Positions 1 to 9,650 are shown, counted from the first letter of the stretch. The stretch: DNA of 64,000 nucleotides from Rhizobium sp. Leaf306 (GCF_001423425.1 NZ_LMNX01000002.1:806001-870000); one strand, 5' to 3'. The notes: generated by a model not told the origin, from the sequence alone. A program made the numbers and translations.

Positions 1-242
1 CGCGTCGTGCCGTCGATGATCTGCATGATCGACAGCGGTGCTGCCGAGGGTGCGATGATATCCCATAGGCCCAGTCGATCCAGCAGGCGGATGGATTGAT
101 CCATCAGCGCGGTCGTGCGCCCATCGTCTCGCTCGGATGCCGGCGAAATCAGCGCGACTTTGCGGCCGGCTCGACCAAAAGCCAGCGCCGCTACCGATCC
201 TGTCAGGCCGCCGCCAACGACGGCAATTTCGAACTCGTGCAT
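1..242 (-). CDS. UbiH/UbiF/COQ6-family FAD-dependent hydroxylase (partial, N-terminus only)
   Basis: The first 80 residues of a leftward gene that runs off the left edge. It starts at ATG 242 with MHEFEIAVVGGGLTGSVAAL, a Rossmann FAD-binding fold with the GxGxxG-type dinucleotide motif (VVGGGLTGS), followed by an R-T-T-A-L segment around residue 42-46 typical of the UbiH/VisC/COQ6 group of aromatic-ring hydroxylases used in ubiquinone synthesis. The catalytic and C-terminal parts lie outside the window, so the exact ring position it hydroxylates cannot be told. It is divergent from pcs with about 215 bp between the starts. Confidence 0.8.
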   Translation of the reverse strand, partial: MHEFEIAVVGGGLTGSVAALAFGRAGRKVALISPASERDDGRTTALMDQSIRLLDRLGLWDIIAPSAAPLSIMQIIDGTT

Positions 243-457
243 CTGTCACCTCCGGAGCCATTCGCTCTCACCGTATTTATAGAGTGCTGGCCGTAATTCC
301 AGCCGTAGCAGCGCCAGATTCGCCACGCGCTGCCCACGAGGGATCGAGAGAAATCCTGGTTTTCCCGGTCATAATCAGGTGTGCGCCGGCATGCGCAGTT
401 GCAAACGGGGACAATTGGCCGCATATCTCGCAGGCTTCACGGAAAGGCGGGGGACGC

Positions 458-1186
458 GTGTTCAGGCGACTATTCAATTATCGGAACGTCCCTTACGCGG
501 AAATCCGGGCTTTCTCCGTGCATCTCCTGACGGCGTCAGGCTCGTTCCTGGCATTCCTCGGTGTCGTGGCTGCGGCAGAACATCGATTTGTCGACATGTT
601 CTGGTGGCTGGGGCTGGCACTTCTGGTTGACGGGATCGACGGACCGATTGCGCGCAAGGTGCATGTGAAGGAAGTCCTGCCGAACTGGTCGGGCGATACG
701 CTCGACAATATCATCGATTACGTGACTTACGTTCTCCTGCCGGCCTTTGCGCTTTATCAAAGTGGAATGATCGGCGAACCCTGGTCATTCGTTGCGGCCG
801 GCGCCATCGTCGTTTCGAGCGCGATCTACTATGCCGACATGGGCATGAAGACCGACGAGTACTTCTTCTCCGGTTTCCCGGTCGTCTGGAACATGGTGGT
901 GCTGACGCTGTTCGTCATCGATGCCAGTGCCACGACGGCAATGATCGTCGTCTCGGTGTCGGTCGTTGCCACTTTCCTGCCGATCAATTTCCTGCATCCG
1001 GTGCGCGTCAAGCGCCTGCGGCCGCTCAATCTCGGGATCTGCCTGCTCTGGTGCGCGCTCGCCGGCTACTCGCTGCTCCTGCATTTCCAGTCACCGGACT
1101 GGCTCGTCTGGGGCGTCGTGATCAGCAGTCTTTATCTCTATTGCATCGGCGGCATCATGCAGCTTTTTCCAGGTCTTGGAAAATAG
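458..1186 (+). CDS. pcs: Phosphatidylcholine synthase (CDP-diacylglycerol-choline O-phosphatidyltransferase)
   Basis: Integral membrane enzyme that condenses choline directly with CDP-diacylglycerol to give phosphatidylcholine, a pathway characteristic of rhizobia and relatives. The CDP-alcohol phosphotransferase signature is visible at residues 58-87: DGIDGPIAR followed by GDTLDNIID, carrying the metal-binding aspartates. Several hydrophobic segments span the rest; length 242 residues is that of the family. The reading frame is open much further upstream, but GTG 458 is chosen because it follows a purine-rich AAAGGCGGGGG ribosome site and homologues begin with a similar F-N-Y-R-x-V-P-Y-A-E-I-R sequence. 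Confidence 0.93.
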   Translation: MFRRLFNYRNVPYAEIRAFSVHLLTASGSFLAFLGVVAAAEHRFVDMFWWLGLALLVDGIDGPIARKVHVKEVLPNWSGDTLDNIIDYVTYVLLPAFALYQSGMIGEPWSFVAAGAIVVSSAIYYADMGMKTDEYFFSGFPVVWNMVVLTLFVIDASATTAMIVVSVSVVATFLPINFLHPVRVKRLRPLNLGICLLWCALAGYSLLLHFQSPDWLVWGVVISSLYLYCIGGIMQLFPGLGK

Positions 1187-1217
1187 CTGCGTTTTTTCGC
1201 AACGCGTCTCTTTGCTG

Positions 1218-1245
1218 TTGTGCAAGGCAACAAAAACGGTATCAA
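1218..1245 (+). promoter_or_regulatory. Candidate sigma-70 promoter for the BMP-family ABC operon
   Basis: TTGTGC at 1218-1223 and TATCAA at 1240-1245, spaced 16 bp, lie about 110 bp before the first gene of the importer operon. The match is only moderate and rests on sequence alone. Confidence 0.3.
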
Positions 1246-1352
1246 TATCAACCCAGTATCCGGTCAGACCGGACGGGTTCAGCATTTGAAATAACTGCGA
1301 CGCGGAAATACCGGCACTCAAGACCGGGCGCGCGGGTGAACGAGGGGACGTC

Positions 1353-2948
1353 GTGACTTTTTCCGAGAGCGAGCAGGCTGCTTCGCTTTTGTCGGTCCGT
1401 GGACTGACGAAGCTGTTCGGCGATTTTGCTGCGTGCAGTGGTATCGATCTCGATATCGCGCCGGGTGAAATCCATGCGCTGCTCGGCGAAAACGGTGCCG
1501 GCAAATCCACTCTCGTCAAGATGCTGTTCGGCGTGCTTCAGCCATCGGGCGGGCAGATTGTCTGGCAGGGGAACCCGTTGACGATTGGTTCGCCTGGGGA
1601 AGCCCGGCAGCTCGGCATCGGCATGGTGTTTCAGCACTTCTCGCTGTTCGAAGCGCTGACGGTTGCCGAAAACATCGCGCTCTCGCTCGATCCGAAGACA
1701 CCACTTGCCAAGATCGCCGAAGAGGCTGCCTCGCTTTCCAAGGCGTACGGACTGCCGCTTGATCCTTATGCGCATGTGGCCGACCTTTCGGTCGGTGAAC
1801 GCCAGCGGATCGAGATCGTGCGGGCTCTCCTCCAGAACCCGAAGCTGATCATTCTCGACGAGCCGACCTCCGTGCTCACGCCGCAGGAAGCGGACCGGTT
1901 GTTCGAGACGCTTTTCAAGCTGAAGTCCGAGGGCCGCTCGGTGCTTTATATCAGCCACCGGCTGGAGGAAGTGCGTCGCATCTGCGACCGCGCCACCGTT
2001 CTTCGCCACGGCAAGGTGACCGGCGCCTGCGATCCGAGGCAGGAGACGCCAGCGTCACTTGCCCGGATGATGGTGGGGACGGAAGTTGCCGCGGTGCATC
2101 GGGACGAGACGGTGGCACTCGGCGACGTGCAGCTCGATGTGACCGATTTGACCGTGAAGGCGCGCTCGCCGTTCGCAGTCAGCCTGAAGAATATTTCTAT
2201 GCGCGTGCGCGCGGGCGAGATCCTCGCGATTGCGGGCATTGCGGGCAATGGCCAGAGCGAACTGTTCGACGCGCTGTCGGGCGAATATCCGGTTGCCGAT
2301 GATGACCGGATCAAGGTCCGCGGCAAGTCCGTGGGTCGCACGGGCATCAATGGCCGGCGGTTGCTCGGTGCCAGTTTCGTGCCGGAGGAGCGGCATGGTC
2401 ATGCTGCCGTGCCCGGCATGTCGCTGACCGACAATCTGCTTCTGGCGCGCAGCCAGCCGGACCGGAAGGCATTCCTGTCGGGCGGTCTGGCGTCGATCGT
2501 GCGTTCCGGTGCGATCCGCTTGGCTACCAAACGCATCTGCCAGCAGATGGACGTGCGCAAGAGTGGAGAGAATCCGCTGGCCGGCTCGCTTTCGGGAGGC
2601 AATCTGCAGAAATTCGTGGTGGGGCGCGAACTCGATCGGCAGCCTTCGATCATGATCGTCAACCAGCCGACATGGGGCGTCGATGCCGGGGCCGCGAGCC
2701 GCATCCGGCAGGCGCTGATCGATCTCGCGAAATCCGGCTCTGCCGTCGTCGTGATCAGCCAGGACCTTGATGAGATTTTTGAGGTGGCAACCAATATCGC
2801 TGTGATCTCGGAGGGCAAGTTGTCGGAGCCGCATCCGGTCGGCAGCCTGTCGCTGGAGCGGATCGGGCTGATGATGGGTGGCATCCACGAGAGCCATTCC
2901 ATCCCTGACGCCATGCCGTCCTCGCCGGAGGCAACGCATGCGCATTGA
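1353..2948 (+). CDS. ABC transporter ATP-binding protein, BMP/nucleoside-type (two fused ATPase domains)
   Basis: Energises the importer encoded by the next three genes. It is a double ATPase of 531 residues. Domain 1 has a full Walker A (GENGAGKST, residues 45-53), the signature LSVGERQ at 145-151 and Walker B LIILDEP at 165-171. Domain 2 has a degenerate P-loop (GIAGNGQSEL near 295) but a good LSGGNLQ signature, the pattern of RbsA/MglA and YufO-like proteins. Start is GTG 1353 after GAGGGGACG. The stop overlaps the ATG of the first permease, so the two are translated together. The permease and binding-protein types point to nucleosides rather than sugars; the exact substrate is inferred. 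Confidence 0.9.
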   Translation: MTFSESEQAASLLSVRGLTKLFGDFAACSGIDLDIAPGEIHALLGENGAGKSTLVKMLFGVLQPSGGQIVWQGNPLTIGSPGEARQLGIGMVFQHFSLFEALTVAENIALSLDPKTPLAKIAEEAASLSKAYGLPLDPYAHVADLSVGERQRIEIVRALLQNPKLIILDEPTSVLTPQEADRLFETLFKLKSEGRSVLYISHRLEEVRRICDRATVLRHGKVTGACDPRQETPASLARMMVGTEVAAVHRDETVALGDVQLDVTDLTVKARSPFAVSLKNISMRVRAGEILAIAGIAGNGQSELFDALSGEYPVADDDRIKVRGKSVGRTGINGRRLLGASFVPEERHGHAAVPGMSLTDNLLLARSQPDRKAFLSGGLASIVRSGAIRLATKRICQQMDVRKSGENPLAGSLSGGNLQKFVVGRELDRQPSIMIVNQPTWGVDAGAASRIRQALIDLAKSGSAVVVISQDLDEIFEVATNIAVISEGKLSEPHPVGSLSLERIGLMMGGIHESHSIPDAMPSSPEATHAH

Positions 2949-4023
2949 ACTGCAAAAGCGTGCCCGTGTCTCGACGCTGTTTTCAGTTCTGTCGCCGCTT
3001 CTGGCGCTGGTGCTGACACTGATCGGCGGGGCGATCCTGTTCTGGGCGCTCGGCAAGAACCCGGGCTCGGCGCTCTACAGCTTCTTCATCGAGCCGCTTC
3101 TCGAAGTCTGGTCGCTGCATGAACTGGCCGTCAAGGCCGCGCCGCTGATCCTGATCGCGGTCGGGCTTTCGATCTGCTACCGCTCGAACAACTGGAATAT
3201 CGGCGCCGAGGGCCAGTTCACGATCGGGGCGATCACGGGTTCGATCCTGCCGGTTCTTTATCCCGAGTGGCATTCGCCGATGATCCTGCCGCTGATGCTT
3301 CTGATGGGCATTGCCGGCGGCGCGCTCTACGCGGGCATTCCCGCACTTTTGAAGACGCGTTTCAACACCAACGAAATCCTGACCAGCCTGATGCTGGTCT
3401 ATATCGCGCAGCTGTTTCTCGACTGGCTGGTCCGCGGCCCTTGGCGTGACCCGCAGGGCTATAATTTTCCACAGACGAAGAGCTTCCAGATAGAAGCGGT
3501 GCTGCCGGAAATGCTGGCCTCCGGCCGGGCCCATTGGGGCTTTGCGTTCGCGATCATTGCCGCTGTCGCGCTCTGGTTCATGATGCGCTTCATGTTGAAG
3601 GGTTTCGAGGTTCAGGTGCTCGGCCAGTCGGAACGGGCAGGGCGTTTCGCCGGCTTTTCGGCGCGTCGGATGGTGTGGTTCTCGATGCTGGTCTCCGGCG
3701 GGCTTGCCGGGCTTGCGGGGATCTCGGAAGTGTCCGGTTCGATCGGCCACGTACAGCCGTCTATCTCGCCCGGATACGGTTTCACCGCGATCATCGTCGC
3801 GTTTCTGGGGCGTCTCAATCCGCTCGGGATCATCGCGTCGGGCCTCGTTCTGGCGCTCACCTATCTCGGCGGTGAGGCAGCCCAGCTTTCGATCGGGATT
3901 TCCGACAAGGTCAGCCGCGTCTTCCAAGGCCTGCTGCTGTTCTTCGTTCTGTCCTGCGATACGCTGATCCATTACCGCATCCGGCTGATCTTTGCCGGAA
4001 GCCAGGCGGAGGCAAAGGGCTGA
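2938..4023 (+). CDS. ABC transporter permease (nucleoside/BMP type), subunit 1
   Basis: About 361 residues, with many membrane segments beginning near residue 13 (LFSVLSPLLALVLTLIGGAI). It belongs to the branched-chain amino-acid/sugar permease superfamily (BPD_transp_2) and resembles YufP-like permeases: conserved N-x-G-A-E-G-Q (NIGAEGQFTIGA) lies in the first third, and GYGFTAIIVAFLGRLNPLGI in the last. ATG 2938 overlaps the end of the ATPase gene by 11 bp and is preferred over upstream in-frame starts, which would lie inside it. The stop TGA shares its final A with the next start (TGATG). Confidence 0.9.
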   Translation: MRIELQKRARVSTLFSVLSPLLALVLTLIGGAILFWALGKNPGSALYSFFIEPLLEVWSLHELAVKAAPLILIAVGLSICYRSNNWNIGAEGQFTIGAITGSILPVLYPEWHSPMILPLMLLMGIAGGALYAGIPALLKTRFNTNEILTSLMLVYIAQLFLDWLVRGPWRDPQGYNFPQTKSFQIEAVLPEMLASGRAHWGFAFAIIAAVALWFMMRFMLKGFEVQVLGQSERAGRFAGFSARRMVWFSMLVSGGLAGLAGISEVSGSIGHVQPSISPGYGFTAIIVAFLGRLNPLGIIASGLVLALTYLGGEAAQLSIGISDKVSRVFQGLLLFFVLSCDTLIHYRIRLIFAGSQAEAKG

Positions 4024-4937
4024 TGTTCGAGGCGATCCTTCTCACCGTCATCACTGCCGCAACGCCGCTCGTCATCGCAGCGCTCGGCGAGCTCGTCACC
4101 GAACGTGCAGGTGTGCTCAACCTCGGCGTCGAAGGCATGATGATCATGGGCGCCGTCTGCGCCTTTGCGGCGACGCAGATGACCGGTTCGCCCTATATCG
4201 GCATCGTCGCCGGCATTGTCGGCGGTGGGCTGTTCTCGCTGCTGTTCGGGTTCCTGACGCTGACGCTGGTGGCAAACCAGGTGGCGACGGGACTGGCGCT
4301 GACGATCCTGGGTCTCGGCATTTCCGGCCAGCTCGGCGAGAGTTTCGTCGGCCAGCCGGGCATCAAGCTGCAGCCGATCGTCATTCCGCTCCTGTCGGAT
4401 ATTCCCTTTTTCGGCCGCGTTCTCTTCGCGCAGGATCTCACCTTCTATCTGTCTATCGCGCTTGTCATCGGCATCAACTGGTTCCTGTTCAAGAGCCGTC
4501 GCGGCCTGAAGCTTCGCGCGATCGGCGACAACCACGGATCGGCGCATGCGCTCGGCATCAACGTCATCCGCACGCGCTATTTGGCAGTGCTGTTCGGTGG
4601 CGCCTGTGCGGGTCTTGCCGGTGCGCAGCTGTCGCTTGTGTATACGCCGCAATGGGTGGAAAACATGTCGGCTGGACGCGGCTGGATTGCGCTTGCGCTC
4701 GTCGTCTTTGCTTCGTGGCGGCCATGGCGGGTTCTCGCCGGCGGCTATCTTTTCGGGGCCGTGACGATCGGGCAGCTGCATGCGCAGGCGTTCGGTATCG
4801 GCATTCCGTCCCAGGTTCTGTCCGCACTTCCTTACGTGGCGACTATTGTCGTCCTCATCATCATCTCGCATAATCGTCGCACGACGCTCATCAATACGCC
4901 GGCTTCGCTCGGAAAGGCATTCGTCCCCGATCGGTGA
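4023..4937 (+). CDS. ABC transporter permease (nucleoside/BMP type), subunit 2
   Basis: Second, shorter permease of the importer, 304 residues and almost wholly hydrophobic. The N-terminal ERAGVLNLGVEGMMIMGA is the hallmark of the YufQ-like partner permease, and G-R-G-W-I-A-L-A-L-V-V-F-A is its conserved C-terminal motif. It starts within the stop codon of the preceding permease, so the two should be made in equal amounts as the heteromeric channel. Confidence 0.9.
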   Translation: MFEAILLTVITAATPLVIAALGELVTERAGVLNLGVEGMMIMGAVCAFAATQMTGSPYIGIVAGIVGGGLFSLLFGFLTLTLVANQVATGLALTILGLGISGQLGESFVGQPGIKLQPIVIPLLSDIPFFGRVLFAQDLTFYLSIALVIGINWFLFKSRRGLKLRAIGDNHGSAHALGINVIRTRYLAVLFGGACAGLAGAQLSLVYTPQWVENMSAGRGWIALALVVFASWRPWRVLAGGYLFGAVTIGQLHAQAFGIGIPSQVLSALPYVATIVVLIIISHNRRTTLINTPASLGKAFVPDR

Positions 4938-4982
4938 CCGCGGTAAGCACACCCCGTCTTCAAGCCAATAGAGGTTTAGGAA

Positions 4983-6056
4983 ATGAAGAAACTGATTATC
5001 GCCCTAGCCGCGTCGGCCGCCCTTCTGGGTGGTTTCTCGACCGGCGCGCAGGCCCAGGAAAAGAAGAAGGTCTGCTTCATCTATGTCGGTTCCAAGACCG
5101 ACGGCGGCTGGACCCAGGCGCATGATCGCGGCCGTATCGAGCTGGAAAAGGCACTTGGCGACAAGATCGAGACGCCGTTCCTCGAAAGCGTGCCGGAAGG
5201 TCCGGATGCCGAACGTGCGATCGAGCGCATGGCCCGCTCCGGTTGCGCGATCGTCTACACGACCTCGTTCGGCTTCATGGATGCGACCGTGAAGGTTGCC
5301 GCGAAATTCCCGGACGTGAAGTTCGAACATGCAACCGGCTTCAAGGCTGGTCCGAACCTCGCGACCTACAATTCGCGCTTCTACGAAGGCCGCTACATCC
5401 AGGGCCAGATCGCTGCGAAGATGTCGAAGAAGGGCGTTGCCGGCTACATCGCATCCTTCCCGATCCCGGAAGTGGTGATGGGCATCAACGCTTTCGAACT
5501 CGGTGCGAAGTCGGTCAATCCTGATTTCAAGCTCAAGGTCGTATGGGCCAACACCTGGTTCGACCCGGGCAAGGAAGCCGATGCCGCCAAGGCACTGGTC
5601 GACCAGGGCGTCGATATCCTGACCCAGCACACCGACACGACGGCACCGATGCAGGTTGCAGCCGAACGCGGCATTTTCGCATTCGGTCAGGCCTCCGACA
5701 TGATCGCCGCCGGTCCGAAGACGCAGCTGACTGCGATCGTCGATACCTGGGGCGCCTATTACATCAAGCGCACCAAGGCACTTCTCGACGGCTCCTGGAA
5801 GTCCGAGCAGATCTGGGACGGCCTGAAGGACGGTATCCTGACGATGGCGCCCTACACCAATATGCCTGACGACGTGAAGGCGATGGCCGAAGAGACCGAA
5901 GCCAAGATCAAGTCCGGCGAACTGCATCCGTTCACCGGCCCGATCAACAAGCAGGACGGTTCCGAGTGGCTGAAGGCCGGCGAAAAGGCCGAGGACGGCG
6001 TTCTGCTCGGCATGAACTTCTACATCCAGGGCGTGGACGACAAGCTTCCGAAGTGA
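4983..6056 (+). CDS. BMP-family substrate-binding protein of the ABC importer
   Basis: Periplasmic ligand-binding subunit for the upstream ATPase and permeases. Residues 1-24 form a signal peptide ending GAQA/QEKK; there is no lipobox cysteine, so it should be a soluble periplasmic protein. The mature part opens with VCFIYVGSKTDGGWTQAHDRGR, and D-G-G-W-T-x-x-H is typical of Bmp/Med/PnrA-type purine-nucleoside receptors. 357 residues is the usual size. A good ribosome site (GAGGTTTAGGA) precedes ATG 4983, and a strong terminator follows the gene. Placing the receptor gene last and the ATPase first is a common order in this family. Confidence 0.9.
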   Translation: MKKLIIALAASAALLGGFSTGAQAQEKKKVCFIYVGSKTDGGWTQAHDRGRIELEKALGDKIETPFLESVPEGPDAERAIERMARSGCAIVYTTSFGFMDATVKVAAKFPDVKFEHATGFKAGPNLATYNSRFYEGRYIQGQIAAKMSKKGVAGYIASFPIPEVVMGINAFELGAKSVNPDFKLKVVWANTWFDPGKEADAAKALVDQGVDILTQHTDTTAPMQVAAERGIFAFGQASDMIAAGPKTQLTAIVDTWGAYYIKRTKALLDGSWKSEQIWDGLKDGILTMAPYTNMPDDVKAMAEETEAKIKSGELHPFTGPINKQDGSEWLKAGEKAEDGVLLGMNFYIQGVDDKLPK

Positions 6057-6078
6057 GCTCGTCTATAAGCTGAATTTC

Positions 6079-6107
6079 AAAGGGCGCCTTCATCGGCGCC
6101 CTTTTTG
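6079..6107 (+). terminator. Rho-independent terminator of the BMP ABC operon
   Basis: AAAGGGCGCC, a short loop (TTCATC), GGCGCCCTTT and a run of T. It separates the transporter operon from glmU. Confidence 0.9.
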
Positions 6108-6188
6108 TTTCTGATGGACATATGCCGTTTATCGCCCTTCAAGACACTTGCTGCTACACAGGCGGCGATCGCCGAAGGAGATTCTGAA

Positions 6189-7544
6189 ATGAGCCGTTCC
6201 TGCCTTGCCGTCATTCTTGCCGCTGGCGACAGTACGAGAATGAAATCGTCCATGTCGAAAGTGCTGCATCCGGTCGCCGGGCGGCCGATGATCGCGCATG
6301 TGATGGCAGCGGTCGCTTCGGCCGGCATGACGGACGCAGCACTTGTGGTCGGCCGCGACGCAGACAAGGTTGCCAAGGCAGGTGCAATCGGCGGGATATC
6401 GGTCAAAGCTTTCCTGCAGACGGAGCGGCTTGGCACCGGACACGCAGTTCTCGCGGCGCGTGACGCGATCGCGGAAGGTTTCGACGACGTTCTGGTGGCC
6501 TATGCCGACGTTCCGTTGATCACCGCTGCCCCGTTCATGGCCGCTCGGGCTGAGTTGCAGAATGGCGCCGATGTCGTGGTCATCGGCTTCCACACGGACA
6601 AGCCGACCGGCTACGGTCGTCTTCTGGTGGAGAATGGCGAACTTGTCGCCATCCGGGAGGAGAAGGATGCGACTGAGGAGGAACGCAAGGTCACCTGGTG
6701 CAATAGCGGCCTGATGGCAATCAACGGTGCCAAGGCTCTGGCCCTGCTCGAACAGATCGGCAATGCCAATGCCAAGGGCGAGTATTACCTGACGGATCTC
6801 GTGGAGATCGCCCGGGCGAACGGCGGCAAGGTCGTTGCCGTGGATGCGCCCGAAACGGAACTGACCGGCTGCAACAACCGGGCGGAACTGGCTTACATCG
6901 AGCGCCTGTGGCAGGAGCGTCGCCGACATGAACTGATGGTGTCCGGTGTCACCATGATTGCGCCGGAAACAGTTTTCCTGGCCTATGATACGCAGATCGG
7001 ACAGGACGCGCTGATCGAGCCGAATGTGGTGTTCGGGCCGGGCGTGACGATCGATAGCGGTGCGGTCATCCACGCGTTTTCCCATATCGAAGGTGCGCAT
7101 GTCAGTTCGGGTGCGACAGTCGGGCCATTCGCGCGGCTACGGCCAGGTGCTGATCTCGCCGAGGGCTCGAAGGTCGGGAATTTCTGCGAGGTGAAAAACG
7201 GCAAGGTGGGCGAGGGCGCCAAGGTGAACCACCTCACCTATATCGGCGATGCCGTCATCGGCGCGCATGCCAATATCGGCGCCGGCACGATCACCTGCAA
7301 CTATGACGGCGTCAACAAGCATGAGACCCGGATCGGCGCGAACAGCTTTATCGGATCCAACTCGTCATTGGTTGCGCCGGTGTCGATCGGCGACGGGGCC
7401 TATGTCGCGTCAGGCAGTGTGATTACCGAGGATGTGCCTGACGATGCGCTGGCCCTTGGTCGCGCCCGGCAGGAAGTGAAGCCGGACCGCGCAAAGGTGA
7501 TCCGCGAGCGCGCGCTGGCGATCAAGGCATCCAAGGCGAAGTAG
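6189..7544 (+). CDS. glmU: Bifunctional N-acetylglucosamine-1-phosphate uridyltransferase / glucosamine-1-phosphate acetyltransferase
   Basis: Makes UDP-N-acetylglucosamine for peptidoglycan and lipopolysaccharide in two steps. The N-terminal nucleotidyltransferase carries [11 protein letters not shown] (residues 10-20) and the downstream VAYADVPLI metal/nucleotide site. The C-terminal half is a left-handed beta-helix of hexapeptide repeats (visible from about residue 275, e.g. [18 protein letters not shown]) with the acetyltransferase signature [15 protein letters not shown] segment. Length of 451 residues matches the family. ATG 6189 follows GAAGGAGA; the open frame extends upstream into the terminator and is not used. 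Confidence 0.96.
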   Translation: MSRSCLAVILAAGDSTRMKSSMSKVLHPVAGRPMIAHVMAAVASAGMTDAALVVGRDADKVAKAGAIGGISVKAFLQTERLGTGHAVLAARDAIAEGFDDVLVAYADVPLITAAPFMAARAELQNGADVVVIGFHTDKPTGYGRLLVENGELVAIREEKDATEEERKVTWCNSGLMAINGAKALALLEQIGNANAKGEYYLTDLVEIARANGGKVVAVDAPETELTGCNNRAELAYIERLWQERRRHELMVSGVTMIAPETVFLAYDTQIGQDALIEPNVVFGPGVTIDSGAVIHAFSHIEGAHVSSGATVGPFARLRPGADLAEGSKVGNFCEVKNGKVGEGAKVNHLTYIGDAVIGAHANIGAGTITCNYDGVNKHETRIGANSFIGSNSSLVAPVSIGDGAYVASGSVITEDVPDDALALGRARQEVKPDRAKVIRERALAIKASKAK

Positions 7545-7747
7545 CCGTCCGGGGCTACATTGAAGACGGAAGGATCCGTCGCTGCGGGAGGGGCAAGAAC
7601 TGCTTCGAACAGGCCGCAGCGGCAGGTCCGACCCATTAAGGATTTCGCGTTACTGTTCGACATCGAAAGTGACCGCGCCGGTGATTGCACGGCGAGGGCA
7701 ATCGGCTAGGACTTCGCGATCGAACGAGAAGAATTGGAGAGGCCTAT

Positions 7748-9574
7748 ATGTGCGGGATTGTCGGGATCGTAGGCCATGAGCCGGTAGCGACGCGTCTGGT
7801 CGAGGCGTTGCGGCGGCTGGAATACCGCGGCTATGATTCCGCTGGCGTCGCCACCATCCACGACGGCAAGCTCGATCGCCGCCGCGCCGAGGGCAAGCTG
7901 TTCAACCTCGAAAAGAAGCTCGATGGCGAGCCGCTGCCGGGCATGATAGGCATTGCCCATACCCGCTGGGCGACGCATGGCGTTCCGAACGAGACGAACG
8001 CGCATCCGCATTTCGTCGACGGAGTCGCGGTTGTTCATAACGGCATCATCGAGAATTTCTCCGAACTCAAGGACGCCCTGATCGCCGAAGGGGCTGTCTT
8101 CACCAGCCAGACGGATACGGAAGTCGTCGCGCATCTACTGGCGCATTACACGCGCGAAGGCTTGGGGCACCGCGAAGCGATGCTTGCCATGCTCAACCGC
8201 GTTTCTGGTGCCTATGCACTGGTCGTGATGTTCGAGGACGAGCCTGGCACGATCTTTTCGGCCCGATTCGGACCGCCGCTTGCCGTCGGTCATGGCCGTG
8301 GTGAGATGTTCTTAGGATCGGACGCAATTGCGCTTTCGCCCTTTACCAACGAGATCACCTATCTGGTCGATGGCGACTGCGCCATCATCACCCATGATCG
8401 TCTCGAGGTCATCGACTACGAAGGCAGGCCTGTTACCCGCAAGAGCCAGATTTCGCAGGCCGCGACCTTCATGGTCGACAAGGGCAACCATCGCCACTTC
8501 ATGGAGAAGGAGATCTACGAGCAGCCGGAGATCATCTCCCATGCGCTTGCCCATTACATCGACTTTGCCACCAACACGGTGAAGCCGACGGATACGGCGA
8601 TTGATTTCTCGACGGTGTCCGGTCTCGCGATCTCCGCCTGCGGTACGGCCTATCTGTCCGGTCTTATCGGCAAATACTGGTTCGAGCGGTACGCTCGCCT
8701 TCCCGTCGAGATCGACGTCGCCTCGGAATTCCGCTACCGCGAACTGCCGCTGTCGCCCAGCCAGGCGGCGCTGTTCATCTCGCAGTCCGGCGAGACAGCC
8801 GATACACTCGCATCCCTGCGCTACTGCAAGGATCAGGGGCTCAAGATCGGGGCCATCGTCAATGTCCGCGAATCGACGATCGCGCGCGAATCGGATGCCG
8901 TCTTTCCAATTCTCGCAGGACCGGAGATAGGTGTCGCCTCGACCAAGGCGTTCACCTGCCAGCTCGCGGTTCTGGCGGCTCTTGCGATCGGCGCCGGTCG
9001 CGTTCGTGGGACAGTGACGGAGAGCGACGAGAAGGCGATGGTAAAGCACTTAGCCGAGATGCCGCGAATCATGAGCCGGGTATTGAACGACATCCAGCCG
9101 CAGATCGAGGCGCTTTCGCGAGAGCTTTCGCGCTTCAAGGATGTGCTCTATCTTGGTCGCGGCACGAGCTATCCGCTTGCACTGGAAGGTGCTCTGAAAC
9201 TCAAGGAAATCTCCTACATTCACGCGGAAGGCTACGCAGCCGGCGAACTGAAGCACGGACCGATCGCCCTCATCGACGAGCACATGCCGGTCATCGTGAT
9301 TGCACCACATGACCGGTTCTTCGAAAAGACGGTCTCGAACATGCAGGAAGTGGCGGCGCGCGGCGGCAAGATCATCTTCATCACCGACGAGAAGGGGGCC
9401 GCTGCCTCGAAACTTCCGACGATGGCGACAATCGTGCTGCCGAATGTGGACGAGATCATTTCACCGATGATCTTTTCGCTGCCGATCCAGCTGCTCGCCT
9501 ACCATACGGCCGTGTTTATGGGCACCGATGTCGATCAGCCTCGCAACCTCGCCAAATCCGTAACTGTGGAGTGA
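7748..9574 (+). CDS. glmS: Glutamine--fructose-6-phosphate aminotransferase (isomerizing)
   Basis: First step of hexosamine synthesis: fructose-6-phosphate plus glutamine to glucosamine-6-phosphate. The N-terminal Ntn-type glutaminase begins MCGIVGIVG, so Cys2 becomes the catalytic N-terminal nucleophile after methionine removal; two SIS sugar-isomerase domains follow (ISACGTAYLSGL and LGRGTSYPLALEGALKLKEI) and the C-terminus ends with the conserved DQPRNLAKSVTVE. At 608 residues it is full length. It follows glmU by 203 bp in the same direction, pairing the start and end of the UDP-GlcNAc pathway. ATG 7748 is fixed by the need for the Cys to be residue 2. Confidence 0.97.
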   Translation: MCGIVGIVGHEPVATRLVEALRRLEYRGYDSAGVATIHDGKLDRRRAEGKLFNLEKKLDGEPLPGMIGIAHTRWATHGVPNETNAHPHFVDGVAVVHNGIIENFSELKDALIAEGAVFTSQTDTEVVAHLLAHYTREGLGHREAMLAMLNRVSGAYALVVMFEDEPGTIFSARFGPPLAVGHGRGEMFLGSDAIALSPFTNEITYLVDGDCAIITHDRLEVIDYEGRPVTRKSQISQAATFMVDKGNHRHFMEKEIYEQPEIISHALAHYIDFATNTVKPTDTAIDFSTVSGLAISACGTAYLSGLIGKYWFERYARLPVEIDVASEFRYRELPLSPSQAALFISQSGETADTLASLRYCKDQGLKIGAIVNVRESTIARESDAVFPILAGPEIGVASTKAFTCQLAVLAALAIGAGRVRGTVTESDEKAMVKHLAEMPRIMSRVLNDIQPQIEALSRELSRFKDVLYLGRGTSYPLALEGALKLKEISYIHAEGYAAGELKHGPIALIDEHMPVIVIAPHDRFFEKTVSNMQEVAARGGKIIFITDEKGAAASKLPTMATIVLPNVDEIISPMIFSLPIQLLAYHTAVFMGTDVDQPRNLAKSVTVE

Positions 9575-9615
9575 TCGGGAAAGGGTTGCTTTCCCTTGCA
9601 TCGCAGCATTGCATC

Positions 9616-9650
9616 TTGCATTGTCGCATTCGATGAATGCGACAATGCAA
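9616..9650. repeat. Perfect 16-bp inverted repeat between glmS and the DUF502 gene
   Basis: TTGCATTGTCGCATTC at 9616-9631 is followed after GAT by its exact reverse complement at 9635-9650. It can form a 16-bp hairpin with a 3-base loop in either strand. No T-run follows in either direction, so it is not a standard terminator; an operator, an RNA processing or stability element, or a repeat-family member are all possible. Confidence 0.85.

Noticed and set aside
137-457. N-terminal extension of pcs by about 107 codons
   Set aside because: The extension is not hydrophobic or family-like, overlaps the upstream control region of the divergent hydroxylase, and GTG 458 has a good ribosome site and the family N-terminus.
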